Source of the DNA: an uncultured Collinsella sp.
GTDB taxonomy: Bacteria; Actinomycetota; Coriobacteriia; Coriobacteriales; Coriobacteriaceae
Length of the DNA stretch: 51,304 nucleotides
Direction: 5' to 3'
Assembly: GCA_937982065.1 (NCBI GenBank)
Contig: CALJMO010000024.1
Span: 1 to 51,304, forward strand
Below the pieces are notes generated by a model. The model searched no databases and had not been told where the DNA came from. It saw only the letters and a list, made by a program, of their open reading frames with translations. Position 1 is the stretch's first letter, and every line of letters begins with the position of its first letter. The position numbers and the translations under genes were made by a program. This document shows, in pieces, positions 43,427-51,304 of this stretch.

Positions 43427-46009
43427 TTAGAACGTCTGCTCGTAGTCGCTATGCTTTTTGGCCGAACGCACCAGGAACTCCTGGTTGGTGTTGGTGCCCT
43501 TGAGGCCCTTGATAAACGATGCGGCCGCGCGCTCGGTATTGTTCATGCCGGCGAGGATGCGACGCAGACCAAAGACAAACGGGCGCATCTGCTCGTCGAC
43601 CAGCAGGTCCTCGTTGCGCGTACCCGAGGCAACAGGGTCGATGGCCGGGAAAATGCGGCGATCGGCCAGGTCGCGGTCGAGCTTGAGCTCCATGTTGCCG
43701 GTACCCTTGAACTCCTCAAAGATGACCTCGTCCATCTTGGAACCGGTATCGATGAGTGCGGAGGCCAGGATGGTGAGCGAGCCACCGTTCTCGATATTGC
43801 GGGCTGCACCCAGAAAACGCTTGGGCGGATACAGTGCCGCCGAATCAACGCCGCCCGAAAGGATGCGGCCTGAGGCGGGCGCCGCCAAGTTGTAGGCGCG
43901 GGCAAGACGCGTGATGGAGTCGAGCACAACTACAACATCGCCGCCCAGTTCCACGATGCGCTTGGCGCGCTCGATGACGAGCTCTGCCACGCGAGTGTGG
44001 TTGTCGGCGGGCATATCGAAGGTCGACGCCACAACCTCGCCCTTGATGGAACGCTGCATATCGGTGACCTCTTCGGGGCGCTCGTCGACGAGCAGGCAGA
44101 TGAGGTGCACCTCGGGGTTGTTAATCGAGATAGACTGGCAGATTTTCTTGAGGATCGTCGTCTTGCCGGCCTTAGGCGGGGACACAATCAGGCCGCGCTG
44201 ACCCTTGCCGATCGGCGACACGATGTCGATGGCACGACCGGTAATGGAATCCTTGCCATGCTCCATGCGCAGCGGCTCGTTGGGATAGACCGGGGTGAGG
44301 TCGCCGAACTTGGGGCGATTGCGAATCTGCTCAGGATCCATGCCGTTGACGGTCGTGATCTTGGCGAGGCCGGCGCGCTTGTCGCCGCCGCGCGAAGGAC
44401 GCAGCGAGCCCTCGATGACATCGCCCGTGCGCAGACGCGCGGAACGGATGAGGTATGCGGGCACGAAGGCGTCGTCGTTGGACTTCATGTAGCCATGGGC
44501 GTGGATGATGCCGGAGCTGTCTGGGCGAATCTGCAGAATGCCCTTGATATCGCGGAAACCCTCGGCCTTTGCGGCGGTGACGTAGATCTCCTCGACGAGC
44601 TCGGCCTTCTTCTTGCCGGTCGTCTCGATCTCGAACTCCTTGGCCTTCTCGCGCAGCTCGGCGACCTTCATGGCCGCGAGCTCCTCGCGCGAAAGCGTGG
44701 GCTCAGTCGGAGCGGCATTGCGCTCCTTATTGCGCTGCTTGCGGTCGCGCTGACGGTTGCGGCGATCGTTGTTACGCTCGTCCTTGCGCTCGTTGCGGTC
44801 ATTACGCTCGTCGTTGCGCTTGTGCTGACGGCGGTTGGGGCGAGCGCTCTCTTCGGTCTCGACGGGGGCGGTGCCATCGGTTGCGGAGGCGTCTTCGTTA
44901 GCCGAAGCATCATCGCTGGCCTCGGCATTGGAATCGCCCTGCGGCTCGGCCTCGGCATGCTGCTCGACGGCCTTGGCCTTAGCGGACTTCTTGCGACCGC
45001 GCTTGGGCTTCTCGGACGCAGACTGTTCGACGTCTTGGGGCTCGGCGGCATCAGTCGATGCATCGGCGGTCGTCTCGGCGGAAACCTCGGACGCACCCTT
45101 CTTGGCAGCCTTGGCCTTGGACGTGCGCTTAGCAGCAGTACGATGGCTGCGACCAGGACGGACGTCGGCGGGCTCGACATCGGCAGAAACGGCCTCGGAA
45201 GTCGTAGCATCCTGGACGGGCGCGTCGGCAGCGGTTGCAGGCTCGGCGGTCGCCGCAGCATCCCGAGCGGCGGCGGCTGCGGCTGCGGCCTTCTCGGCCT
45301 CGACGAAAGCCTTGGGCTTGCGACCGCGACGGTGCGGGCGCAAAGCCGGATCGACAACGGGAACTTCGCTGGCCTCGACAGGCGCAGCGGGCTCAACAGG
45401 CGATGTGCCCTCCCCTGCCGCGGAACGGACCGAAGCCTCAGCGAGCTCGGGGGTTACCTGATCGGCAACCTGCTCGGCCTTAGCAGCCGTGCGACGGCGT
45501 GTGCGCGGTACCGGCTTCTCGGTTGGCTGGTCGGCGACAGGGGTCTCGGTGGCGGCAGGCGTCTCGGGCACAAACGGAGCTGCAAGCTCGGTCAGAGCCG
45601 CGGCCTCACGCTCGGCAGCACGACGGCGGGCGCGCACCACCTGAGCCTCGCTAATCTGCGCCAACGCACGTGCCTGCGCGACCTCATCGGAAATCGGCGC
45701 CGAGGAGTCAGCTGCAACGGTACGCTTGGCGCGCGTCGTGCGCGTGGTACGGCGCTTGGGCTTGGTGACCTCCTCGCCGTCATCGGCAGGCTTGGCCGCG
45801 CGGCGCGTACGCTTGGGCTTTGCCGGAGCAGCCTCCTCACCAGTTGCAGACACGGCCTTCTCAGCCGCTACAGGCGTAGGCGTCGAAGCAGCCTTAGGCG
45901 TCTCAGGAGCCGAGGCTTGCGCGGGCGCCGCGACCTGGTCCGACGCAACCGGTGCAGCGGGAGCGGCTTGCGTCGTCGTTATTTCGTTTTCTTGCTGTTG
46001 ATCAGACAC
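43427..46009 (-). CDS. rho: Transcription termination factor Rho with a long disordered N-terminal extension
   Basis: 860 residues, about twice the length of E. coli Rho. The last 422 residues are a complete Rho: RNA-binding N-terminal SAP-like part (VAELREKAKEFEIETTGKKK), Walker A SPPKAGKTT at about 611, Walker B VVVVLDSITRLARAYN and the R-loop region. Residues 1-438 are Ala/Pro/Glu/Thr-rich with Lys/Arg clusters (KPKRTRRAAK) and end in an Arg/Asn/Asp-rich block (KRNDERNDRNERKDERN). Rho extensions of this kind are common in Actinobacteria and Bacteroidota; they add RNA binding and, in some, phase separation. Confidence 0.95.
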   Translation of the reverse strand: MSDQQQENEITTTQAAPAAPVASDQVAAPAQASAPETPKAASTPTPVAAEKAVSATGEEAAPAKPKRTRRAAKPADDGEEVTKPKRRTTRTTRAKRTVAADSSAPISDEVAQARALAQISEAQVVRARRRAAEREAAALTELAAPFVPETPAATETPVADQPTEKPVPRTRRRTAAKAEQVADQVTPELAEASVRSAAGEGTSPVEPAAPVEASEVPVVDPALRPHRRGRKPKAFVEAEKAAAAAAAARDAAATAEPATAADAPVQDATTSEAVSADVEPADVRPGRSHRTAAKRTSKAKAAKKGASEVSAETTADASTDAAEPQDVEQSASEKPKRGRKKSAKAKAVEQHAEAEPQGDSNAEASDDASANEDASATDGTAPVETEESARPNRRQHKRNDERNDRNERKDERNNDRRNRQRDRKQRNKERNAAPTEPTLSREELAAMKVAELREKAKEFEIETTGKKKAELVEEIYVTAAKAEGFRDIKGILQIRPDSSGIIHAHGYMKSNDDAFVPAYLIRSARLRTGDVIEGSLRPSRGGDKRAGLAKITTVNGMDPEQIRNRPKFGDLTPVYPNEPLRMEHGKDSITGRAIDIVSPIGKGQRGLIVSPPKAGKTTILKKICQSISINNPEVHLICLLVDERPEEVTDMQRSIKGEVVASTFDMPADNHTRVAELVIERAKRIVELGGDVVVVLDSITRLARAYNLAAPASGRILSGGVDSAALYPPKRFLGAARNIENGGSLTILASALIDTGSKMDEVIFEEFKGTGNMELKLDRDLADRRIFPAIDPVASGTRNEDLLVDEQMRPFVFGLRRILAGMNNTERAAASFIKGLKGTNTNQEFLVRSAKKHSDYEQTF

Positions 46010-46264
46010 AGTGTTTGCTCAACTTTCTTTTCAAGCCCTGTGATCACATGCTCCCTGCATAAACCTTCAGGGCGGCTAAACAGTCTAGCTCCGTCAAATA
46101 CCGACGGACATCATTGATCTGTATCGAGATATTTGCGTCATATACGCAGCGTTAGTGTAACACAACCGCAACCACCTGCAACTTAGTCATTGAGGACGTT
46201 CTTAAACGACTAGTCAAAAGGGACAATCTTTGGTTTACCGCCCACAAACCTGAATGCCTCCGCC

Positions 46265-46415
46265 AAAACTATGACGGTTTACTACGACGAATCGCTCAAC
46301 CGCGACCACTCCGAAATTTGTTGAACTAAAACCGCAGGTAGATGCCTTGCACTTTTTTGCGAAAAGCCGGCGTGGTTGGAATTTCTCAATTCATCGTAGT
46401 AAACCGGCATAGTTT
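46265..46415. repeat. Imperfect long inverted repeat, arms of 26-27 bp
   Basis: Arm 1 (46265-46291) holds AACTATGACGGTTTACTACG and arm 2 (46390-46415) is its near-complete reverse complement with two or three differences. The 98-bp interior also pairs weakly. Not seen elsewhere in this window. It could be a structured RNA, a palindromic repeat element or a relic of a small transposon. Confidence 0.7.
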
Positions 46416-46462
46416 CGTATTTCCAGCAGTCCCAAATTCGTCAATACGACGGCGTTTGTGCA

Positions 46463-46496
46463 AAAAGCCCGACCTCCATATGGGAGATCGGGCTTT
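46463..46496 (-). terminator. Terminator of argS
   Basis: Stem AAAGCCCGAtCTCC with its complement around ATAT; on the minus strand it ends in TTTTTG, 45 bp after the argS stop. Confidence 0.85.
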
Positions 46497-46541
46497 CAAG
46501 GCTCAGTTAAACCAAACTTGCGCGGTCAAATGACCCGTAGC

Positions 46542-48395
46542 TTACATCTGCTCGGGAGCGGAGACACCAACAAGGGTGAGCACCAGGGCGAGCGTCACGC
46601 GGACGGCGTCGCAAGCGGCCAGACGGGCACGCGAAAGCTCGGGGTCGACGGGACGGCCCTCGCTCGGCAGAACCTGGCAGGCAGCGTAGAAGCTGTGGAA
46701 GTCGCCGGCGAGCTCCTCGGCAAAGTGCGTCAGACGGAACGGGGCGCGGTCGCGAGCGCAGCTGGCGATGAGGTCGGTAAGCTCGTTGAGCTTGCGCGAA
46801 AGGGCGAGCTCGGTCGGGTCGGTCAGCAGCGAGTAATCAACGTTCTCACCGATGGCCTTGGCGGCGACGGCCTTCATGCCCATCTCGTCAGCCTGCTCGG
46901 GCGTAACGTCGGCGGCACGGCGCAGGATGGAGCACACGCGGGCGTGAGCATACTGCACGTAATAGACCGGGTTGGAGTTGTCGCGCTTCTTAACGGCCTC
47001 AATATCGAAGTCGACCATCTGGTTGGAGCTCTTGGAGATGAGCGTGTAGCGGGCGGCGTCGGAACCGACCTCGTCGACGAGCTCCTGCAGGGTCACCATG
47101 GTGCCCTTGCGCTTGGACATACGGACGGGCTTGCCGTTGCGCAGCAGGTTGACGAGCTGGCCCAGCAGAACCTCAAACTTGCCGGGATAGCCAAGAGCGT
47201 CGCAGACGCAGCGGACGCGCTCGATGTAGCCGTGGTGGTCGGCACCCCAGATGTCGATGACGTGGTCGACGCGCTGGAACTTATCCCAGTGATAGGCAAC
47301 GTCGGAGGCGAAGTAGGTGTACTCGCCGTCGGACTTGATCAGGACGCGGTCCTTGTCATCGCCCAGGTCGGTGGAGCGGAACCACAGGGCGCCGTCCTTG
47401 GTGTAGAGGTAGCCCATCTTGTCGAGCTTCTCAAAAGCGCGGTCGACGGCGGAGGTGCCGGCGGTCTCGCCCTCAGTGTCCTTCACATACAGTGAGCGCT
47501 CGGAGAACCAACGATCGAAGTCGCAGTTAACGGCATGGCAAAGGTCGCGCATGTTGTCGACCATCTTTACATAGCCGCGCTCGCGGAAGCTCTCCATACG
47601 CTCCTGAGGATCGGCGTTGACCCACTTATCGCCGTCAGTGCGCCAGAACTCGGCGGCCTCGTCGATGATGTAGTCGCCGCCATAGGAGTCCTTGCCAAGG
47701 GTCTCGGCAAAGTTATCCTGGTACGGATGAGTCTCGGGATGCTCGTCATTCTCGTCGGCAACGAAGGCGTCGCGGTCGGCAATCAGCAGCTTGTGAGCCT
47801 CGTCGATATCCACGCCCTGCTTGGCGATGATGTCGGCAAGCTGCATATAGCGCGTGCTGATGGAGTTGCCGAAGGTGTTCATCTGAGAGCCGTGGTCGTT
47901 GATGTAGAACTCACGCTGGATGTCGTAACCGGCGTGGTCCATAACACGGCAGAGTGAGTCGCCCAGCGCGGCCCAGCGGCCGTGGCCGATGTGCATGGGG
48001 CCGACGGGGTTAGCGGAAACGAACTCGACCTGGGTCTTCAGGCCACCACCGACGTTGGACTTAGCGAAGTCCATACCCTTCTCGCGAGCCTCGCCAAAGA
48101 TGGCATTCTTGACGGCAACGGAGAGGTAGAAGTTGATGAAGCCGGGGCCTGCGATCTCGACCTTCTCGATCGCGGGGTCCTCGGGCATATGGGCAACGAT
48201 GGCCTCGGCGATCTTGCGCGGGGCGCAGTGGGCCAGCTTGGCGGACTTCAGGGCCATGGTAGAAGTCCACTCGCCATGAGAAGTGTCAGCCGGTCGCTCG
48301 ATAGCGCAATCGTCAAGTTCAAATGCGGAAAGGTCGCCGGCCTCCTGGGCCGCAGCAAGCGCAGCGCGTACCAGCTCTTCAATCTTCTCGGGCAT
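46542..48395 (-). CDS. argS: Arginyl-tRNA synthetase
   Basis: 617 residues, class I synthetase. HIGH is seen as GPMHIGHGRWAALGDS and the KMSKS-like loop as VRMSKRKGTMVTL. The N-terminal Add-1 region and C-terminal anticodon domain (VDYSLLTDPTELALSRKLNE) are complete. It loads arginine onto tRNA-Arg. ATG 48395 has AAGGAGG 5 nt upstream, so the longer open frame is not used. No T-box leader is seen. Confidence 0.97.
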   Translation of the reverse strand: MPEKIEELVRAALAAAQEAGDLSAFELDDCAIERPADTSHGEWTSTMALKSAKLAHCAPRKIAEAIVAHMPEDPAIEKVEIAGPGFINFYLSVAVKNAIFGEAREKGMDFAKSNVGGGLKTQVEFVSANPVGPMHIGHGRWAALGDSLCRVMDHAGYDIQREFYINDHGSQMNTFGNSISTRYMQLADIIAKQGVDIDEAHKLLIADRDAFVADENDEHPETHPYQDNFAETLGKDSYGGDYIIDEAAEFWRTDGDKWVNADPQERMESFRERGYVKMVDNMRDLCHAVNCDFDRWFSERSLYVKDTEGETAGTSAVDRAFEKLDKMGYLYTKDGALWFRSTDLGDDKDRVLIKSDGEYTYFASDVAYHWDKFQRVDHVIDIWGADHHGYIERVRCVCDALGYPGKFEVLLGQLVNLLRNGKPVRMSKRKGTMVTLQELVDEVGSDAARYTLISKSSNQMVDFDIEAVKKRDNSNPVYYVQYAHARVCSILRRAADVTPEQADEMGMKAVAAKAIGENVDYSLLTDPTELALSRKLNELTDLIASCARDRAPFRLTHFAEELAGDFHSFYAACQVLPSEGRPVDPELSRARLAACDAVRVTLALVLTLVGVSAPEQM

Positions 48396-48737
48396 AGATC
48401 CTCCTTGTGTTAAAGCCCCCGAGCTCTTGGTCACTCGTAGGGCAAAAGCCAGAGTTTGTAGCACTCTATCACAAGCGACGGGCACTGTCGCAGGGTAAAG
48501 CTAATAGATATTGCATATGCACAAAAATGACTACAGCTTGTATGGAGTCACTCAAAGATGCCAGTCTGCCTGCAGATTATGCAGGCGTTGAAAATGCATA
48601 AAGGTGTGAATGAGCTGCGTCTGTTATCGAATACTCTTACCTATCAGAGTTGTGTGTTTTTCCTGCATAAAGTAAGGGTTTGCGCACGTCAGCGTGTTAT
48701 TCTAGACATACGTAAATTCGTATAAGTTGGAGGTAGC
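48396..48737. other. Divergent intergenic region between argS and carD
   Basis: About 340 bp with the leaders of both genes. The motif TGCATAAAG occurs twice (48594-48602 and 48664-48672), and TGCATATGCA lies at 48513-48522. The carD ribosome site GGAGG is at 48729-48733. I cannot place promoter boxes with confidence. Confidence 0.45.
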
Positions 48738-49223
48738 ATGTTCTCAATCGGTCAACACGTCATTCATCCGGGCCAGGGAGTCTGCACCGTCGTCGGTTTT
48801 AGGGACGACACACCGCAGCCCATGCTGCTGCTCGAGACCAAGCAGGGACATGCGCAGACGATCCTCATGTACCCCGTGGCGCAGGCCGACCGTTTGCACG
48901 CCGCCATCTCGCAGCAAGATGCCGAGCACCTGCTGAGCCACTATGACGAGCTGGAGTGCGACACCTTTACCGAGCGCAACAGCTCGCTTGAGGAGACGCA
49001 CTTTAAGCAGCAGCTCAAGCTGGGCGCGCCCGAGACGGTCCGCGTGGCAAAGACCATGATGTACCGCATTCGCCAGGCCGAGGAAGCTGATAAAAAGCCC
49101 AGCTCCTACTACATGCGCGTACTCAAGGAAGCCAAGCGCCGCTCCATCGAGGAGTTCGCCGTGGCCTTGGGCGTCACCGAGGAGGCCGCCGAAGCCCGCC
49201 TAGCCCAAGCCGCCCTCAACTAA
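48738..49223 (+). CDS. carD: CarD-family transcription regulator
   Basis: 161 residues. The N-terminal CarD/CdnL Tudor-like domain is seen as FSIGQHVIHPGQGVCTVVGF, followed by the helical C-terminal part (YYMRVLKEAKRRSIEEFAVAL). CarD proteins bind the RNA polymerase beta subunit and stabilise open promoter complexes, mainly at rRNA and housekeeping promoters in Actinobacteria. Here the family is clear; the set of controlled genes is not. ATG 48738 has GGAGG 4 nt upstream. The TAA is the first part of the palindrome described at 49222. Confidence 0.9.
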   Translation: MFSIGQHVIHPGQGVCTVVGFRDDTPQPMLLLETKQGHAQTILMYPVAQADRLHAAISQQDAEHLLSHYDELECDTFTERNSSLEETHFKQQLKLGAPETVRVAKTMMYRIRQAEEADKKPSSYYMRVLKEAKRRSIEEFAVALGVTEEAAEARLAQAALN

Positions 49224-49258
49224 CCTGCCAAAAAGGGACAGGTTTATTTTGGCAGGTT
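49222..49258 (+). repeat. Stop-codon palindrome, copy 1 (after carD)
   Basis: AACCTGCCAAAA and TTTTGGCAGGTT arms around AGGGACAGGTTTA. It begins inside the carD TAA and is followed by TTATCTG. The gene-sense orientation is the same for all three copies. Confidence 0.9.
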
Positions 49259-49582
49259 TTATCTGGCCAAACGTCAACAAACAATCAGTAAATGGCCGAG
49301 TTCTCCGTTTTGTTTGTGAGCGCCCGGCCATTTTTCTATCGCCGTAGAAATGCGTGAAGCCCATTTGCGATGACATCACGCGAGGGGGGCCGTCCAGATC
49401 GACGCAACTAACGCCCGCATCCACAACAAGCGCGCCCGTCTTGTTCAATTACCATTAAAAAGCATCAATTTGAAAACGCAATAACATTTCGGCAGGTAGC
49501 AGCTATGGTCGGTGAACTGAATCTCGACAACCGAAGCCTCCGAATGAGGTATCTTCAGCCCATCCAAGCTAAAGGAGGGGCC
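49224..49582. other. Intergenic region between carD and the second RAYT gene
   Basis: 360 bp with palindrome copy 1, a terminator at 49290, then about 240 bp in which I see no gene. The RAYT ribosome site AAAGGAGGGG is at 49571-49580. Confidence 0.5.
49290..49335 (+). terminator. Terminator downstream of carD
   Basis: Stem AAATGGCCG / CGGCCATTT with a 26-nt interior, then a T run (49331-49335). The loop is long, so it is weaker than the others here. Confidence 0.6.
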
Positions 49583-50341
49583 ATGCCGAGAAAACCTCGT
49601 TCAAAGTCACCAACCGGTTATTTCCACGTCACGTTGCGTGGAAACGGAGGGCAATTGCTGTTTGACGATGCCGAGGACCGAATCGCCATGCTTCAGATCC
49701 TCGATGCGATTCTCCCCAAACACAATATCGAGCTTATCGCTTGGTGCCTTATGGGAAACCACATTCATCTGCTCATCGACGATCCGGACGACCGCAAGAG
49801 CGACGCGATGCACGCGGTAGCCGTATCGTATGCGGGCAGGTACAATGCGCGGACGGGACATATCGGCCACGTGTTTCAGGAGCGGTTTTGGGATTCGCCC
49901 ATTAAGTCGGAAGTATATTTACTCGAGGCAATTCGATACATTCATCTGAATCCACAAAAAGCAGGACTGGCGGCATACGACGAATATCCCTGGAGCAGCC
50001 ATCGTGAGTATCTAATGAGTGCCAGGTCACGGCCGCATGTCACCGGCAGCGTTGTCGGTGTTTTATTCCCAACACCTCGCTCATACCTTCAGCTCATGGA
50101 AAGTGCGCCGTCGCTTCCCTATCGCCCCAGCGCAACAGCCAAGGTTCGCGAGGAAGATCTATGCGAATTTGGCACGGCAATCGTGCAGAGTGTCGCAGGA
50201 TGTGCTCCGACGGAACTCAAATCCGTCTCCAAGCCACTTCGCAATGAGGCGATTCTCGCGCTTCGAAAAGAAGGGTTAACGGTTAGGCAGGTTCAGCTGT
50301 TGACCGGACTGGGGACATGGATTATCAAGAACGCGTCCTAG
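49583..50341 (+). CDS. REP-associated tyrosine transposase (RAYT, Y1 family), copy 2
   Basis: 252 residues. The Y1 HUH core is seen as CLMGNHIHLLI (HxH), the probable nucleophile in VSYAGRYN, and GHVFQERFWDSP. HLNPQKAGL and YPWSSHREY are typical of RAYT proteins. The C-terminal 50 residues form a helix-turn-helix (RKEGLTVRQVQLLTGLG). It lies between palindrome copies 1 and 2, the arrangement expected if it mobilises them. It is related to, but clearly diverged from, the transposase at 32614-33423. ATG 49583 has AAAGGAGGGG upstream; the longer frame is not needed. Confidence 0.87.
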   Translation: MPRKPRSKSPTGYFHVTLRGNGGQLLFDDAEDRIAMLQILDAILPKHNIELIAWCLMGNHIHLLIDDPDDRKSDAMHAVAVSYAGRYNARTGHIGHVFQERFWDSPIKSEVYLLEAIRYIHLNPQKAGLAAYDEYPWSSHREYLMSARSRPHVTGSVVGVLFPTPRSYLQLMESAPSLPYRPSATAKVREEDLCEFGTAIVQSVAGCAPTELKSVSKPLRNEAILALRKEGLTVRQVQLLTGLGTWIIKNAS

Positions 50342-50428
50342 CGTCGCGCTTGCCGAGTTACGAGTACGGCGAAGCGCAGCTGCCTGCCGCGAGGCGCCGC
50401 CATTCGCCAACGTCACCATGTCAAACAG

Positions 50429-50467
50429 AAAACGCTTCCGCTGAATAACGTCCAACGGAAGCGTTTT
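50429..50467. terminator. Terminator downstream of the second RAYT gene
   Basis: A perfect 12-bp stem AAAACGCTTCCG / CGGAAGCGTTTT with a 15-nt loop. It lies between the convergent RAYT and HD-domain genes and may serve both. Confidence 0.75.
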
Positions 50468-50476
50468 CCCAGATAA

Positions 50477-50511
50477 AACCTACCAAAAAACCTGTCCCTT
50501 TTTGGCAGGTT
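50477..50511 (-). repeat. Stop-codon palindrome, copy 2 (after the HD-domain gene)
   Basis: On the minus strand it reads AACCTGCCAAAAAGGGACAG then GTTTTTTGGTAGGTT, starting within the TAA of the HD gene and followed by TTATCTGGG. Two bases shorter than copies 1 and 3. Confidence 0.9.
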
Positions 50512-51109
50512 AGGCCTGGAAGGTGTCGCGGTCGGGCGCGAAGGACTGCATGGCCGCGATGGTGCGGTCGAAAAGCTCGGGGAGCTCCCAGCCCAGCATC
50601 TCGGCGCCCTGCGTAATCACGTCGCGCGAGCAGCCGGCGGCAAAGCGCTTGTCCTTGAACTTCTTCTTGAGCGACTTGGTCGTAAAGTCCATGACGCTTT
50701 TGCTCGGACGCATGATAACGGCGGCCCCGATCAGGCCGGTAAGTTCGTCGCACGCAAATAGGATCTTCTCCATCTGCGACTCGGGCTTGGGCAGCGAGGC
50801 GTTGAAATCGGACGTGTGCGTCTGGATGGCGCGGATGAGCTCGGGCGGTGCGCCCTCGCCCTCCAGAATCTTGGCAGCATAGATGGTGTGGTTCACGGGG
50901 TCGTCCTCATGCTCCTCCCAATCCAAGTCGTGCAGCAGGCCGACGATACCCCAAAACTCCTCGTTCTCGGGGTCGAACTCGCGCGCAAAGTAGCGCATGG
51001 TGCCTTCGACCGTCTCGCCGTGGGTGATGTGGAACGGATCTTTGTTGTGCTCGTTGAGCAGTTCGAACGCACGGTCACGGGTGATTCCGGCGGAAAGCGT
51101 CTGAGACAT
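50510..51109 (-). CDS. HD-domain hydrolase
   Basis: 199 residues with an HD superfamily fold: NKDPFHITHGETV (first His), then GLLHDLDWEEHEDDPVNHT (HD pair) and IRAIQTHTSDFNA, a fourth His position. Such proteins are metal-dependent phosphohydrolases acting on nucleotides or phosphate esters; the substrate is unknown. ATG 51109 has GGAGG 7-8 nt upstream. The stop overlaps palindrome copy 2. Confidence 0.85.
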   Translation of the reverse strand: MSQTLSAGITRDRAFELLNEHNKDPFHITHGETVEGTMRYFAREFDPENEEFWGIVGLLHDLDWEEHEDDPVNHTIYAAKILEGEGAPPELIRAIQTHTSDFNASLPKPESQMEKILFACDELTGLIGAAVIMRPSKSVMDFTTKSLKKKFKDKRFAAGCSRDVITQGAEMLGWELPELFDRTIAAMQSFAPDRDTFQA

Positions 51110-51207
51110 GGCAATACCTCCAAGTGAGTCGGTGCTAGGACACGGTGTCACTATCGTATATCGCCGCGGCTCAAGCCGAAAGGCAGAAAAGGCATACGGA
51201 GAAAAAA

Positions 51208-51230
51208 GCCGGGCGAACGCGTCGCCCGGC
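51208..51230 (-). terminator. Terminator for a minus-strand gene beyond the right edge
   Basis: Stem GCCGGGCGA / TCGCCCGGC with a 5-nt loop; on the minus strand TTTTTT follows. It lies between the HD gene and the incoming gene. Confidence 0.75.
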
Positions 51231-51244
51231 AAAACCGCAGATAA

Positions 51245-51281
51245 AACCTGCCAAAATAAACCTGTCCCTTTTTGGTAGGTT
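51245..51281 (-). repeat. Stop-codon palindrome, copy 3
   Basis: On the minus strand AACCTACCAAAAAGGGACAG, then GTTTATTTTGGCAGGTT and TTATCTGCG. It directly follows a TAA at 51283-51281. Confidence 0.88.
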
Positions 51282-51304
51282 TAGGGGCGGACCTGGCCGG
51301 TGCC
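51281..51304 (-). CDS. Partial C-terminus of a gene running off the right edge
   Basis: Seven codons (GTGQVRP) and a TAA on the minus strand. Support comes from the palindrome placed exactly as after the two other genes and from a terminator downstream. The product cannot be named. Confidence 0.4.
   Translation of the reverse strand, partial: GTGQVRP

Larger units (their letters stand above)
46010..46541. other. Intergenic region between rho and argS, with a long inverted repeat
   Basis: 530 bp without a gene. It includes the rho leader (46010-46140), an inverted repeat (46265-46291 with 46390-46415) and the argS terminator. It is AT-richer than the flanking genes. Confidence 0.6.

Noticed and set aside
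43997..46117. 706-codon plus-strand open frame opposite rho
   Set aside because: A shadow of rho with Leu/Gly/Arg repeats; rho is complete and conserved on the other strand.
46458..47495. 345-codon plus-strand open frame opposite argS
   Set aside because: The argS frame has clear HIGH and KMSKS motifs; this one has none and crosses the argS terminator.

Overview
The window looks like chromosomal DNA from a gut actinobacterium of the class Coriobacteriia, most likely Collinsella or a close relative. This is an inference from gene content (Rrf2-sufCBDSU order, CarD, a Rho with a very long N-terminal extension, many Trp-rich cell-wall-binding repeats, paralogous GT2 enzymes) and from GC-rich coding DNA. 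No database comparison was possible.

Region 1 (1-12.35 kb) is an envelope module. A winged-helix / nucleotidyltransferase / choline-kinase fusion (LicC+LicA type) is coupled to a LicB-type permease. It converges on four minus-strand secreted proteins made largely of choline-binding-type repeats: a C39-like peptidase, a GH25 lysozyme, an NlpC/P60-like hydrolase and a protein with a small C-terminal His/Cys motif. An IS110-family element with a probable bridge RNA lies among them. Together these genes suggest choline uptake and activation for phosphocholine decoration of the wall, plus enzymes that dock on it. No LicD-type transferase is in the window.

Region 2 (12.5-22 kb) is a surface-glycan locus: five minus-strand GT2 glycosyltransferase genes in one tight operon, then a divergent acyltransferase-3 and a galactofuranosyltransferase-like GT2. 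Region 3 (22-26.6 kb) has an AAA-ATPase-like protein, a secreted lysozyme-fold protein with an MPKTG sorting signal, and an MNT/HEPN pair.

Region 4 (26.6-35.6 kb) is iron-sulfur biogenesis. An Rrf2 regulator with three cysteines is divergent from sufC-sufB-sufD-sufS-sufU, with four regularly spaced half-sites between them. After a REP-type (Y1) transposase come an IscU/NifU-like protein and a GGGtGRT protein, a pair of unknown function.

Region 5 (35.6-51.3 kb) is mostly housekeeping: a NadB/FrdA-type flavoprotein, DinD, two tRNA-Lys and a tRNA-His, an aminotransferase, a ROK sugar kinase, VanZ, a membrane-anchored low-complexity protein, Rho, ArgS, CarD, a second REP-type transposase and an HD-domain protein. 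Near the right edge three copies of a 35-37 bp palindrome sit exactly at stop codons and bracket the second transposase gene. This, the bridge-RNA guides of the IS110 element and the suf operator array are the most interesting non-coding signals.
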